A stretch of DNA of 64,000 bases, taken from the NCBI RefSeq assembly GCF_032062135.1, contig NC_092859.1, positions 156,866,526-156,930,525 on the forward strand, read 5' to 3'. The position numbers and the translations under genes were made by a program. The notes beneath the pieces were generated by a model. It did no database searches, was not told the origin of the DNA, and saw nothing but the letters and a program-made list of their open reading frames with translations. This document shows positions 11,731 to 23,370 of the stretch, one piece after another; position 1 is the stretch's first letter; every line of letters begins with the position of its first letter. Source of the DNA: Pyxicephalus adspersus (taxonomy: Eukaryota > Chordata > Amphibia > Anura > Pyxicephalidae).

Positions 11731-13021
11731 GCCCTATTTTTCCTTCTTTTATCTTCTCTTCTCTCCCCTTCTCTCCTCTTTCCTTACCTGTACTTCTTTC
11801 TATTCTCTTCATTCATTTCTCTTCCCATTACTTTCCTTTCAGTATCATTTTATCTCTTCTTGTTTCTTTTGTTCTCCTCCCTCCTCTTTTCTTCTGTCTT
11901 CTTATCTCTTCTCCTAACTCTTCTCTTTAATTCTTCTTTCTGTTCTCTTTATTATTTTCTCTTCCCTTCACTTCTCCATTTTATGTAGTATCATTGTTAT
12001 CTCTTTTCTCTTCTCCCCCCTCCTTATATTCCCCCTATGTGTTCTCTTTCATTTTCCTTACCTTTCTCTTCAGTATCATTTTCTTTTATTTTCCCTTCAC
12101 ACTCCTTTCTCTTCTTTTCATACCCATTCCCTGTAATTCTTTTTTGCTGTATTCATTTCTCTTTGATTTTCTTTCCCCCTTTATTCAATAACATTTTATT
12201 TTTTCTCTTTTCCCGTCTCCTCTTATCCCATTTCCTCTCTTTTTCTCTCTTCTGCTCCAAAACCTTCACCATTCTTCTCTTTTCTTCTTAACCCTTCCTT
12301 AAAAATTCATCTTTTTCGTCTCTTAATTCTTTTCTCTTTCCTTCACTTCTCCCTTTTTTTTAAATATTTTTCTCTCTTGTGCTCTTTTCTCTTTGGTATC
12401 ATTTTATTTTCTTCTCATCCCTCCTGTTCTTCCCTCTCCTCTTCTCTATGCTCCTCTTATCTCTTCTTTCTCTTCTCCTACCAATCCTTCTCTATACTAC
12501 TTTCTGTCCTCTTCATTCATTTCTTATCCCTTCACTTCCCCCTTCTCTTCAGTATCATTTTATTTTATTCCCTCTTCTTCAGTTCTCCCCTCTCCTCTCC
12601 TCTCCTCTCCTCTCCTCTCTTCTTCTATTCTCTCATCTTATCTCTTCTTTCTGTTCTCTTCCCAGCTCTTCTCTATACTTCTTCTCTCCTCTTATCTTTT
12701 TTCAATCCCTCCCAATAATTCATCTTTCTGTTCTCTTCATTCTTTTCTCTTCCCTCCACTTCTCTCTTCTCTTTAGTATTATAATCTTCTCTTATCTTTT
12801 CCTTTTTCTTCATTTCTCTGATCATCTCCTCTTTTCTTCTCTGTTCACACCCTCTCTATACTTTATTCTTTTCCCCTTACTTTCCTCTTCTCTTCAGTAT
12901 CATTTTTGTTTCTTATCTTTTATTTATCATCCTCCTCTTTTTCCATCTCTTCTCCCTATTCTCTTCATTTCAGTTTTCTTCACTTCCCCTTTCTCTCTTG
13001 TCTATTGTATTTCTTCTTCCT
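11731..13021. repeat. 1.3-kb degenerate polypyrimidine tract (TTCTC-type)
   Basis: Almost every base on the plus strand is T or C for about 1.29 kb, based on irregular ttctc, tctcc and cttc words. It is not a pure microsatellite: a short anchor, 'cagtatcatttta' or a close variant, recurs near 11840, 11986, 12071, 12186, 12394, 12550, 12774 and 12895, often preceded by 'ttcattcatttctcttccc'. This implies amplification of a roughly 75-bp or longer block followed by expansion and decay. Such strand-asymmetric tracts can form intramolecular triplexes (known property of homopurine/homopyrimidine DNA). Long frames inside it encode only F, S, L and P-rich low-complexity sequence and are artefacts. 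Confidence 0.9.
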
Positions 13022-14344
13022 AAAAGGATTATAATAATGATTAAATAATACTTTATATTGTCCAGGTTTCTGCTTTTATCCTCTTACCATCGATTCTAAT
13101 AGATAACACGTATTTACCTTTAAGCTTTATTTGGGATTTCTCTCCATTGAATGTATTCAGCAGAGATATTTACTTTACAGATGTAGTTAGGAGAAAATAC
13201 ATTTTACAGAAACCATGTGAAGAAAGATTTGAGGACAGAGGCTGTGTTGTGCTCACACTTATATTTCCAAGGTGATATCAACATTTAAAGCCTTTGGAAT
13301 AATTTTTGTCACTCCCACACACATGCAAATAAAGGAAATGGTATTTTGCTGACTGTTGTTCATTAGTAGGACTCCTACGCTCAAATTGCCTTGACCCATC
13401 CGAATTCAAAGAGAAGAGGAATGTTGGGGAACATTTGCAGACTATAAAAGTGCAGGTTGCTGGAAAATACTACCAATATCACGTGTTCATTACTACTTAC
13501 AGAGCTCTGTATTCAGAACAACAGTTTGTATCATTTTTTCCATGTTTTCAGGGGGAGCTTTAATTTATAGGATAACTGTTCTTGCAAACAAAAATAAGGT
13601 TAATACTTGCACCCCTATGTACCTAAGAATTGGGGATGTACCATTTGGCAGATATAAGTACCATGGCTCGCTGCTACTTCCTTTCTCCTATGTAAACACC
13701 TAAATGGTACACTACTATGAGCGACCCTAAAAGTAGACCCGGTTCCTGTTGTTCTGTATGGGTTGACTTTTGGGCCAGCCCATGCACAGTGACACATCCT
13801 TTGAGTGTTTACAGGATAGGAGCCAGGCAAGCAATGGACCACAATAATTATATCTAACTAAGGGCACATCCTAAATAGAGAGAACTTTTATTTTTCTTAC
13901 ATACAGGTGAAAGGGGGCAATAGTGATTGAAATTCCTGGCTGATAAACAACAAATGTATCTTTAGTATCTTGACCAGCACCATTCTCAACCAGATACAAT
14001 ACAATGTGTTACTTCATGCTTTTGCTAATTACTGTTTTTTTAATATACAAAACTCCACAATAAATTCACCTTGGAGCTTCTCCTTCTCTTTGCAGTTTTT
14101 GGTAAGTTTACTATGAAAGAAGAAAGGTATCAACATATGTTTGAGGAGTCAAGGAATGCTGAACTGAGAGAGGACAACCAAGGCCAGAAGAGAACCCTTA
14201 AGAAGGATCCATATCATTTTATATTTGAAAATTTTGAACTAAAGATCTAATCTGCATTGTATTCAGCACAAGGCATCCAGATCATTGTGTACATCAAGCT
14301 TCCCATATAAACAGTGCCTTGCCTTATAACTTGTAATTGTACAC
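13022..14344. other. Unassigned non-coding sequence
   Basis: No gene or repeat could be supported. An octamer-like 'atgcaaat' lies at about 13324, beside 'aaaggaaatgg', but alone means little. Confidence 0.4.
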
Positions 14345-14993
14345 TTTTAACCCAACTCCTGAAGATCTGAGCATGGGACATTCAAGGTCCACAAGAACTA
14401 TCACAGGAACCACTTTAAACATGTGACCCAAAACCTGTTGATATGAACATGGAACATTCAAGGTCCATCCCAAACATGTAACCTAACATCTGATGACCTG
14501 AACATAGGATATTCAAGGTCTCTACCAACTCTTCAATGAACCATCCAACATATGCAACCCAACACCTGATAATCAGAACATGGGACACCATAACTATCAT
14601 AGGGAACCCCTCAGATATGCAACTCAGCTTCTGATGATCTGAACATAGGACATTCAAGGTCCACCATAACTATCCTAGGGACCATCCAAACATGCAACCC
14701 AACCCCTTCGGATCTGAACATGGGAAACCTAAGGCTCCCACAACTGTCACAGATACCACACCAAACATGTGACCCAACACCCGGTGACCTAAACGTAGGG
14801 CATTCAAGGTCCACCACAGCTATTCCAGAAACCACCTTAAACAAGCCACTCAGCTTTCGATGATGTGACATTCAAGGTCCACCACAACTATCCCAGGAAA
14901 CACTCTAAACATGTGACCCAACACCTGATAGTCTGAACATGGATCACTCAAGGTCCACCACAACTATCCTAGAGACCACCCCAAACATGCAAG
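14345..14993. repeat. Minisatellite, monomer about 75 bp, roughly nine copies
   Basis: The anchor 'gaacatgggacattcaagg' or variants recur near 14369, 14445, 14500, 14576, 14641, 14716, 14791, 14865 and 14935. Spacings are 76, 55, 76, 65, 75, 75, 74 and 70. The rest of the monomer runs 'tccaccacaactatcc', 'aggaaccacc', 'aaacatgtgacccaacacctg'-like blocks. The short units come from internal deletions. The array is substantially diverged, so it is old or no longer homogenising. Overlapping minus-strand frames here are periodic by-products. Confidence 0.92.
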
Positions 14994-15993
14994 TTTTGTT
15001 GCACATTTTATTATACTTGGGCAAAACCATGTCTAAATTGCTTTTGCTAACAGACTTCTGTGACTGCCTAGACAAAAGAAATGCAATTGGAGGTCATGAT
15101 ATCAGAATGTCCTTCAGATATCTACAAGCTTTTTTTACCCGTCACAATCATTTCTGTCACTCTATATGGTCCGATTTTGTTAACTGTCCTCCAAAGATTA
15201 ATGTAAATAAATGAATGATTTCTTGCTACAGAGTATCATGTGCTTTAGCCAGTATATCTCTTGCACATTATCATAATAAGTCAGACGTATTTGTGAGGCC
15301 AGAACACAGCTGCTCCAGGAATAAATCATAGATGAGGAATCCAGACAAATAATGAAATGAATTTATTTATTTTTCTGTTGGTTATATTGAATTTTAATTT
15401 GATCTGCAGTTTACTCTTAAACTGCCATGTGTTTTTTTTTATTATTCATCCCTGGAGGCAAACAGAATTACCACTGGCAGCTGGATTTGTTTTATCTGGG
15501 TGAAGGAACGATTTTTCTTCCCTTCTGTGCCCAAGTCTTATATCATGAGCTGGAACATTAAAAACAAAAAGTCTAGTCTACAGACTTTGTGCAGACAGCG
15601 TACAGCACAAAATATATCAAACAAGGAAAATTCTTGCCAAACTAGGACAAAATGGTGGCATATTAGTTTTGTTTTACAACACGAAGATTGTGGGCTTATT
15701 TCTGAAAAGAAAATTATGAGTGTTAGAGAGTATTCAAAGGGAAACTTTTTCATTTTGGATAAACTAGGGAAATCTTAGACCCTATCTGAAATAATTATTG
15801 TGCCCTATCACTTGTCACCTTTAGTCACCCCTACTGGTGACTAGGGATAAGGCTAGGTAAGTTGCTGAGTAGGGTTTTGGTGAACATTACATGGTAACAT
15901 GTTGTCAGGTTAAAAAAAAACATAATTTGTCAAAACTAATTATTAGTGAAATAAACATACTACAAACCAGAAAAACTCTATATGCACAGGTGA
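14994..15993. other. Unassigned non-coding sequence
   Basis: No repeat edges or credible coding are visible. Overlapping opposite-strand frames at 15500-15778 show no recognised features. Confidence 0.4.
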
Positions 15994-16090
15994 CCCAGAG
16001 GAAGGCAAAAAAAACTTTAAAACCTGATTTAATTTGCTCCAACAGGAAAAAAATAATCCTTCCTGATCCCATAATTTCTGATTGCACAAT
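15994..16090 (-). mobile_element. Short CR1-like LINE 3' UTR fragment
   Basis: The blocks 'gaaggcaaaaaaaac', 'atttgctccaacagg' and 'aatccttcctgat' match, in order, the 3' untranslated part of the larger minus-strand copy at 24455-25071 (around 24556-24620). Only about 100 bases survive and both ends are lost. Confidence 0.65.
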
Positions 16091-17689
16091 TGCACAATAT
16101 ATTTAATAAAAGCCAATGGGAATGCTGCCTGGAGCCAGTAACAAGTCTACACAGCAAGCAGTATGTCCATTGGTTGGCAGATATTAGGGTAGTTAATAAC
16201 CAATGGGAATTCTTTTGGCTGTGTCCATAGTAGGCTTTCTGGTCTGGCTAGTGTTCACCCACCTAGGTTCAGGGAACATTAAGAATGTTTACTGATCCTG
16301 TACAGAACCCTAGTGGGCAAGCTTCCCCATTTATCCTGAGCTGTCACTAGGAAAGACGGGAGGGGAAAATCAACCAAGAAAACTGTGTGGCTATGCATAT
16401 ACTTTAAGGTTTATTTATGGTTGATTTAGTTGTGTAACAAATATAATATTATCCTATGTGACTGCTATAGGGCCTTGGGAAGGAGATCACAACTTTGAAG
16501 TTCTCACTTTGAAAGAGCTGAGGTTGGATCTCAGGATCTTCTCTAGTCAAAGACGCCTTTTGTGTGCTACAACTTATTTGTTTAGCTATCCTATCAGTTT
16601 AGATATACTGCACCTCTGAACTTCTGCTGGAAACTGAAATCAACCTTGGGTGCCTAAAGTAGTTTCAAATCCCGGGATTTCTCCTTAGCTAATGCCCTGA
16701 GGACAACAGATGTCATTAGTAATGTTGAGGGTCTCATCTCCCATTTTCCGAGAATCTATAATCCTTGGTGCAGCACCTCCACAACCAGGACTCTATATTT
16801 CGGGGACAGCCCTCTCACAACCAGGGACTTTGAACCCCTGTTGTATGTAATCCCACAGTGATACCAATGTGTAGAGCGTGACATTCCCTTATCAGGATAC
16901 TTAATAAAACCTCTATATCTATTTATCCTGAAGCATGAGTCCTCATATGATCTCTCTCTTCTTGAAACCTTATATAGGTAAAATGTGTTGGAAGTTGAAA
17001 ACCTCAGCTTGAGTAATTACAGACTTATCAAAATCAATTTAGATGTTTTATGTGCTTTTATTTCACTTTGGATGCTTTCTGCCTTAATCTAATAATTGAA
17101 ACTGTTTCTTTCTTTCCAAATTTTTACCTGAAAACCCCTCTTTTATTGTACACTCATATAGAATATCTAGTTTGGGCCCCATGATTGTAGTTATGTCTTT
17201 GGCTTGTTTCATTTCTTCATAGTATAATAATAATAAACATTGATCAGAACGTCCAAGTTTAACCCATTGTGTGGACAGAGAGAAATGATAACAATTGCAA
17301 AAATTAACTTATCTGTATTTCGATATTTTCTAGGACAGAACCAGGTTTTGGTGAACCAACAAATGACTCCATATAGGAGAGAGACATTTTTTAAGTCCTG
17401 CTAGATAAATACTTTAAAATGTTTTTTGTTGAATTGACTTAGAAAAGAGGGAGATACCAACCTCTACGTCTGAGTGAGTGCTTGAATAATGAGTTTCTGA
17501 TGAGGAATTTACTTCACCGCCTGTATTTCCTATAAGACACTTCTGAGGATCATCATGCAGAATTTACTGATAATGATGTCTGATCTGACATGGGGAGTCT
17601 CTTCATGTGTAAGTTATTTGCAGATTGTGATAGGCGGCATCATTAGTACAGAACTACAGACACATAGAAACTCACTTTGAATGTACTGC
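16091..17689. other. Unassigned non-coding sequence
   Basis: I see no gene, array or transposon terminus here. Confidence 0.45.
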
Positions 17690-17820
17690 GCAATCCTCCT
17701 GTAATGATTTCCTCGAACTTCCGATGGGTCCGCGAACTCGGTTTGCCAAAATTTCGCAAACCCATCAGAAGTTCGAAGAAATTTTTGCAAGAATGTCAGA
17801 GGCATTCTCGCTCATCCCTA
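17690..17820. mobile_element. Partial palindromic MITE, family D
   Basis: The arms 'cgaacttccgatgggtccgc' and 'gcaaacccatcagaagttcg' are inverted about a short centre. The right end is 'ctcgctcatccc' followed by TA, the same terminus as the fuller copies at 41421-41781 and 42874-43607. The left terminus is missing. This copy interrupts two overlapping plus frames that are not genes. Confidence 0.75.
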
Positions 17821-18314
17821 GTATCAGCTCATTGCAACAACTGTACTGCAAAGCTTGGGAGAAGAAGAAGCAGCACAAGCAGATGAGCTCATCAATCTGC
17901 TGCTTCTCTTTTCCCTATACAGTCAGAGTGTAGGGGAAGACCTGTAAGTGCTACCTAACTGCAGCAGAGAAAAAATTAGTTTCCTTTTCCTGCCCTGTGA
18001 AGGTTGCCCTGTGTAGCAGAGCAGTGCGAATCTTTGAAGTTCAGCTTTAGGTGCTGCCTGTCCAGGTAAATTAGTAAATACTTGGGACAATTGTAGTTGA
18101 TTGGATAGATATGGAATGCCATTTACTTTAAAGACTGGCTACACTTTCATATAAAGTGCACTTGTTCTTCCTGCTTTGCCTTCTGGGGTTACCAAGCCTC
18201 CCCTACTTTCAGAATCATAGTTCAGATCCTGACCTTCAGACCTGAGGCCTTCCACACTTTTTGGTCATTCCATAGCATAGGGCTATCTCCCAAGGCTGGA
18301 GATTCTTGGGAAAG
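17821..18314. other. Unassigned non-coding sequence
   Basis: Nothing beyond unique-looking non-coding sequence between two MITEs. Confidence 0.45.
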
Positions 18315-18589
18315 CGCTGTTTCTCAACCTTATTAACATGAAGGAACTCTTGAAATAACTTTCAGGTCTTCAGGGATCCCCTTCAATAAATACTACATCC
18401 ACAAGTTACAGTTCATTAGTGTGGTGGTCAGTGGGAAGAATGCTTCTTACATCGCTGGCCATTGGGAAGAATGTCACCCTTACAGATAGCCAAAAATATC
18501 ATTGGTGTCACTGACCTGAGAGGTGCAAACTGCTCATTGCTTAAGGAACCCCTTGCAACTTTTGGAGGAACCCTGGTGGAGAAACACTG
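18315..18589 (-). mobile_element. hAT MITE, family B
   Basis: The left end 'cgctgtttctcaacct' and right end 'ggtggagaaacactg' are imperfect terminal inverted repeats of the CAGTGTTTCTCAACC family. The interior contains 'aacttttggaggaaccctgg' and 'gtggtggtcagtgggaagaa', shared with the other B copies in this window. The 8-bp flanks do not match, so this insertion is older or rearranged. No coding capacity. Confidence 0.75.
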
Positions 18590-19761
18590 TTCTGTAGAGA
18601 GCTGCTGTGCAGGAGGAAAATGATTTCAAGGTGGTTCAGGTACATCTGGATGATGCAGGATAGGTAATTGAGGTCAGTGGGCTTTAGTATGAGACACAAA
18701 GAAACTGAACTAAAAGCTGAATCTTAGGAAAATAATATCAAAGGCATAAATATAGCTCTTTGAGTGGAATTTATCTATTTTATCTATTTAAATATTTTTT
18801 ATCTTTCTTTAGAGCCATTATTCTTTATATTGCCTGGATTTCTGATTGAAGCACACTTGTACTTTTAGGTGGACAAGCAATAGTCAGTGGGGAGGTTCAT
18901 AGAAATCTTATAGGATGCCCGCACCTTCCAGCTGTGCGGGTAATGGTCAGGAAGGGGTTGCTTTTGTAGGTGTTTTCTGTGTTTAGATGAACCATGGCAG
19001 GGAAATGACCTTGTAGGGAATCGTTTGATGTGAATGAAAATAGTATGGTATTATTTGTCCATTGCTGGAATTATGTACAGCCATCATGTATAGTTTTTAC
19101 ACACACATACAGAGATTATATACCGAGAGATAAACACAGAAAGAGGATTGCCTCTCATTGCTGGATATAAAGGTCACAGTGGTTAGAACTTCACAGAAAA
19201 GATAGTCCAATAATTCCTGGCTATCACAATGCTTTCATATTGATGAGCTGTGCACAACAAATAAGAGGTGGCATCTCCCGTATAATCTACATTCTCTAAT
19301 CTAATCATATGTTTTCCCTATGAAGGCCCAATATGCCATACAGCAATTTCACTATCTTGCAAAAATCTCTCTAATGATATATGGCATTTAGAGGCCCAGA
19401 CCTGTGGGAAGGAAGCAGGTCAAATCTTACTCTATCATTACAAGTCAGAGGGAACCGGGGCTGAAAGATTACGGCTCTGCAGAGAGGCCAAGTGTCACAA
19501 TGATAGCCGAGGTTTAATAACACTGCAGGAACGGCACTGAACTCCCATGAGGATGGACCTTCATTGGACCTTCATTTACTACAGACCCCTGGTGAATCTC
19601 ATGTTATTGCCAAGTCATTTTTATCTTGTGTCTGTACTAGACCACATAATAATGAACTACAACTGATGACTGCAATATGATCACTTATCATTGGAAAATA
19701 TCCATAGGCAGAAGTTATCCCCAATGAAAATGCCACGTACAAATAATTCATAATTCTAAAT
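18590..19761. other. Unassigned non-coding sequence
   Basis: No supported feature. An A+T-rich run with 'tatctatttaaatatttttt' lies near 18775-18800. Confidence 0.4.
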
Positions 19762-19915
19762 AAGTGTTTCCCCACTTTTAAACATGGGGTAAACCTTGAA
19801 TTAATGTTCAGGTCTTCAGGGAACCCCTCCTATAATTAATATATACTCAGATTACAGTATATTTGTGTGGTGGTCAGTGCGAGGAATTCCTCTTTCATTT
19901 CTGGTCATTGGGCTT
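19762..19915 (-). mobile_element. Truncated hAT MITE, family B
   Basis: One end reads 'gtgtttccccacttttaaac' and the interior 'cttcagggaacccctcctat' and 'gtgtggtggtcagtgcgagg' match the left half of the minus-oriented B copies. The other half is missing after about 19915. Confidence 0.65.
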
Positions 19916-20464
19916 GATTGTTATCTAACTTGCCCGTAATCAAATCCTGACAGATAGCTAATAGACTTTTACAGGAAGCAAGCCATGTTTGGTCTGCAGT
20001 GCCTCCCCAATGGATAGTGAGACCTTACAAGGTGGAAGGGACGGGGCGACAAGACTAAACATGACTTTGATCAAGATTGATATAATTGATATAAAGTGTA
20101 AAGATTTAAATATTAAGTTTGAAAATGAGTAAATCAGCTGAATAATAATAGCTAATAGAAGAGAAGGGAGGGGAGAAGGAAGCTAATAATTATCAGCTAA
20201 TAGGGGAGAAGGAAGATTTTTTTTCATGTACATTAGGTATAAGTACAGTAAAGTCACACTGTACATCTTTATATGAATAAAATGGAACATAAGTACAGAA
20301 TATAACAATTGTTACATTGTATTTTCCAGATGACACTTCCAGACTATCTAAAGGCGTTTTTGTGCTCAGGGGGTATGTAATCCAAAGCATTTGTGGTATG
20401 GGGGAGGAGTATGGAGTAGGAGATCCACTCTAACAACTTTAATAAAGTTTTATAGGCTGTATCC
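19916..20464. other. Unassigned non-coding sequence
   Basis: A+T-rich, with a local imperfect duplication of 'agctaatagaagagaaggga' and 'agctaataggggagaaggaa' at about 20150-20215. No gene. Confidence 0.4.
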
Positions 20465-20737
20465 CAGTGTTTCTCAATCAGGGTTCCTCAAGAGGTTGCT
20501 AGGGGGCCTTGAGCAATGAACAATATATGCAAATCAGGACAGTTACCACTGCCATCAATGAACATTTTGGCTATCTGTAAGGGGGACATTTTTCCTAATA
20601 GGCAGCAATGTAAGAGGAACCCACTCACCATCATGGTAGTATGAGCTTTGAATATAGTAATTATAGAAAGGGGTTCCCTAAAAACGTGAAAGTTAATTCA
20701 ATGGGTTACCCCATCTAAACAAGGTTGAGAAGCACTG
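20465..20737 (+). mobile_element. hAT MITE, family B, with intact target duplication
   Basis: This is the reference copy for the family in this window. It starts CAGTGTTTCTCAATCA and ends with the complement of CAGTGCTTCTCAACCTT. The flanking 8-mers are both ctgtatcc (20457-20464 and 20738-20745), an exact 8-bp duplication. At 273 bp it has no transposase and must have been moved in trans by a hAT enzyme. The perfect duplication implies a relatively young insertion compared with its neighbours. Confidence 0.9.
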
Positions 20738-20745
20738 CTGTATCC

Positions 20746-21828
20746 TCTACTCCCCAAGTTTTTCAAGTGGTTTACATTTCCACACTGAAACTAAAAGAAA
20801 ATGTATTCCTGTTGACTCTACACAAGGTTGTGTGTGTCCATTTATCCCACATGTTACTGGCACCATCAAGTTGATCAGTTGCAAAGTTTATGGATGTTCC
20901 CAACTGAGGTTTTCCAAGATAAAGTCACTTTTCCTTGTAATTAGGAAACAAATAAACTCCATCCATCAGATAAAGATGTTGCTACCCCAGAGATTCATAA
21001 TGATTCATTTTCCTGCACCCTGCACATGAGATTCAACAGTGATTGTTTGAAAAGTAAAAAGATGCAATGTAAGTGGATGGAATAGTTATGTGATCTATAG
21101 GGAAGGGTTTTGTGTACCTAAAGAGAGAACTTTAGTACCTTGTCTTGTTTATGTACTGTTGTTTAAATATAAAAAGGTGAGTTTTATGTGGCATGGAGAC
21201 AGCACAGGAGAAGCGTTAGACTCTTGGATTATAGTGGTTGTTCACTTTAGGCCTATTTATACCTGAATTGTTTTGGCAAGACCTGTGCCATAATGTGCCT
21301 TAACCGATGTCTGATGTGCTGAATATGAATATGGTAATGGAACCCTAATAAATAGAAAATAATAAATAAGGTAAATGTGATATGGGTATAAACATGACAT
21401 AGCAAAGAAAACATAGTCAAAAAAAAAACACAGACCAAGCATGAGATAAAAGATAGGGGACATTTCATGTTGGACATGCACTGGCCGTTCGGTTATATTG
21501 GAATTCACCAATAAGCCTGTTGACTAGACATGAATCAAAATCAATCTTAAAACCAAATGAATGTACATAGACTATATTCATTACAGGTTTTCCAGTTAGG
21601 GACAAAGTTGTACCAGGCTGGAAATACTAAATGGCCAATCGAGTCATGGAAGGGCCCTTGTGCACAACCAAATTTAATAATGCCAACAATGTAAACACTT
21701 ATTCGATCTACATAGATTCCCAGCTAAAGGTGCACCGGCCAAGGTTGTTGTCCAGGTCTACATTACAATGGGAGGGTTTCCACATCCAGCATTAAAACCC
21801 CTATGGAGCCCCTATAAAGCTCTCTAAA
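20746..21828. other. Unassigned non-coding sequence
   Basis: No repeat terminus or exon is visible. The overlapping minus frames at 21253-21511 encode hydrophobic, aromatic-rich stretches typical of A+T-rich noise. Confidence 0.4.
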
Positions 21829-22000
21829 CCAATGTTTTCAACCACAGTTCCATGGAACCCTATGGGTCCTCTTAAAGTTTCTGGGGATTTGTTGAGCAAT
21901 TTGTAACTCTCAGGTCAGTTTAAGTGACACCAATAAACTTGTTTCTGTAAAGTCACATCCTTCCCACTGCCCAGCAATGCTATATTGTTCATTAGAAGCA
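21829..22000 (+). mobile_element. Truncated hAT MITE, family B
   Basis: It begins 'aatgttttcaaccacagttc' and continues through 'gttgagcaatttgtaactct' and 'aggtcagtttaagtgacacc' as in the plus-oriented B copies. The right third and terminal repeat are gone. Confidence 0.65.
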
Positions 22001-23220
22001 GAAAATCAGTTCATGCATTAATAAAATACACTTGTCTTAAATAAAGGGGAAGCATAACTTAATAGTCATTTGTACATGTATAGACATGTGGAAAGAGATT
22101 TTAATAATTGCTTGGCAGAATGCATGGAGTAGATTGAGTACAGAAGTACAAATCCATTTCACTCCATTTACACACAAAGGTTTTCAAGTGTCCTATTATT
22201 ATTTGAAGATGAATCTCTATTTTTCAAGTTCCCCTGCCTATGATTGGATGTTTGGGATGGACACAGATATACTTTACCCTACATTCAACTTTATTAATGC
22301 TGGACCATCATTTCACCGCACTTCACACTAAGGACAAACATTGAAATGATAGACCCGTATATTGGATAAAACAGTAGCGAATGTTCTAAAAGGTTGCTTG
22401 GATACAGCATAGACATATATTTAATGGATTGTACTTCTATTTGGATTACAAAGTAGGTTATGTCATAAATCCTATATGCTGAAAAAAAATGAAGTATGGC
22501 TATCAAATATAAAAACAGTGAAACAAGTGAACAAGAAAGAACAAGTGAAATTCAAATGCAAACTGACCCACCTCCAACATTTAAAAAGTTATGAAATTTG
22601 GCTATTACACTTTAGAACAATGAAAGATATTGTATAAATATTGTACAATAAAGCACTGGGATGCCAATGAGTGAAATTCCAATGCAAACTGACCGAGTCA
22701 GAACTCAGAGGTGTCAGAGGTGTTGTGGTTTACCAAATACAGGTCTTTCAGCGACAGGTAAGTTGGTACACACCGTGAGAGCACTCTATAGGATAGACAG
22801 AAAGTTTGAAAGGGTTCTGACTGATCACAAAAGACAATGCTTCCCCAACCAGACTTCTACCTACTTGCAAGGGATGTGCAGAATTATCCCTGACCCCCAA
22901 CCCATTTGTAAAAATGTCTTCCCGACATTGGGACTCTCACACCACCAGCTGACGCCATCCCAAACAATGCGTCACACCGCGGGGTGTGTTTGCGAGTTGG
23001 CAGGTTGGCTGTCTCCATGCTGCGTAGGTGACAGGATCACATTAATACACACAGACGTAACTTCACAGCTCCCTTCTCATATGCAAATCTATTCACTGAG
23101 AAATAAAGACTCTTTAATACTTGAGCAACGAACCTTACCATCCATTTACCTGCCTGAAAAACAAACTATTTTTTTAAAGTCTGCTTTAATTACTTGAATA
23201 TGTTATGCCATAAGTGTGCC
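22001..23220. other. Non-coding sequence with a 24-bp direct repeat and one unexplained 178-codon frame
   Basis: Two copies of 'gtgaaattc(a/c)aatgcaaac' extended by 'tgacc' lie at 22545-22568 and 22671-22694, matching at 23 of 24 positions. The second copy falls at the start of an open frame at 22661-23197 (plus, 178 codons). That frame is unusually long for this base composition. The predicted protein is Cys- and Thr-rich, shows no domain, signal peptide or membrane segment that I recognise, and lacks visible exon context. I do not call it a gene. Confidence 0.35.
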
Positions 23221-23224
23221 ATAA

Positions 23225-23370
23225 GTGAGAGGCATTTCTGGAAATCATTGTGTAATTCATTTTCTAATGACTTATCGTCCACTTTGTATTATGCCTGGGA
23301 GGAAGCAAAATCTCCTGGAGCTTTACGTCCTAATTATGATCAATGATCTAAATCTTTTCTCCAAGTAGGA
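23225..23370. promoter_or_regulatory. Candidate conserved non-coding element
   Basis: This unique stretch is compact and motif-dense: 'attcattttctaatgactta', 'cgtcctaattatgatcaatg' and 'tctcctggagctttacgtcc'. The homeodomain-type TAAT cores sit near each other and no repeat family is recognised. Inference only; no alignment was possible. Confidence 0.25.

Noticed and set aside
12379..13023. 214-codon open frame, the longest in the window
   Set aside because: It lies wholly in the polypyrimidine tract and encodes only Ser, Phe, Leu, Pro and Tyr low-complexity sequence. Other plus frames overlap it for the same reason.
14345..14993. CRISPR-like regular spacing
   Set aside because: The whole monomer repeats, with no unique spacers, and the context is vertebrate DNA. 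It is a minisatellite. The same argument applies to 29921-30540.
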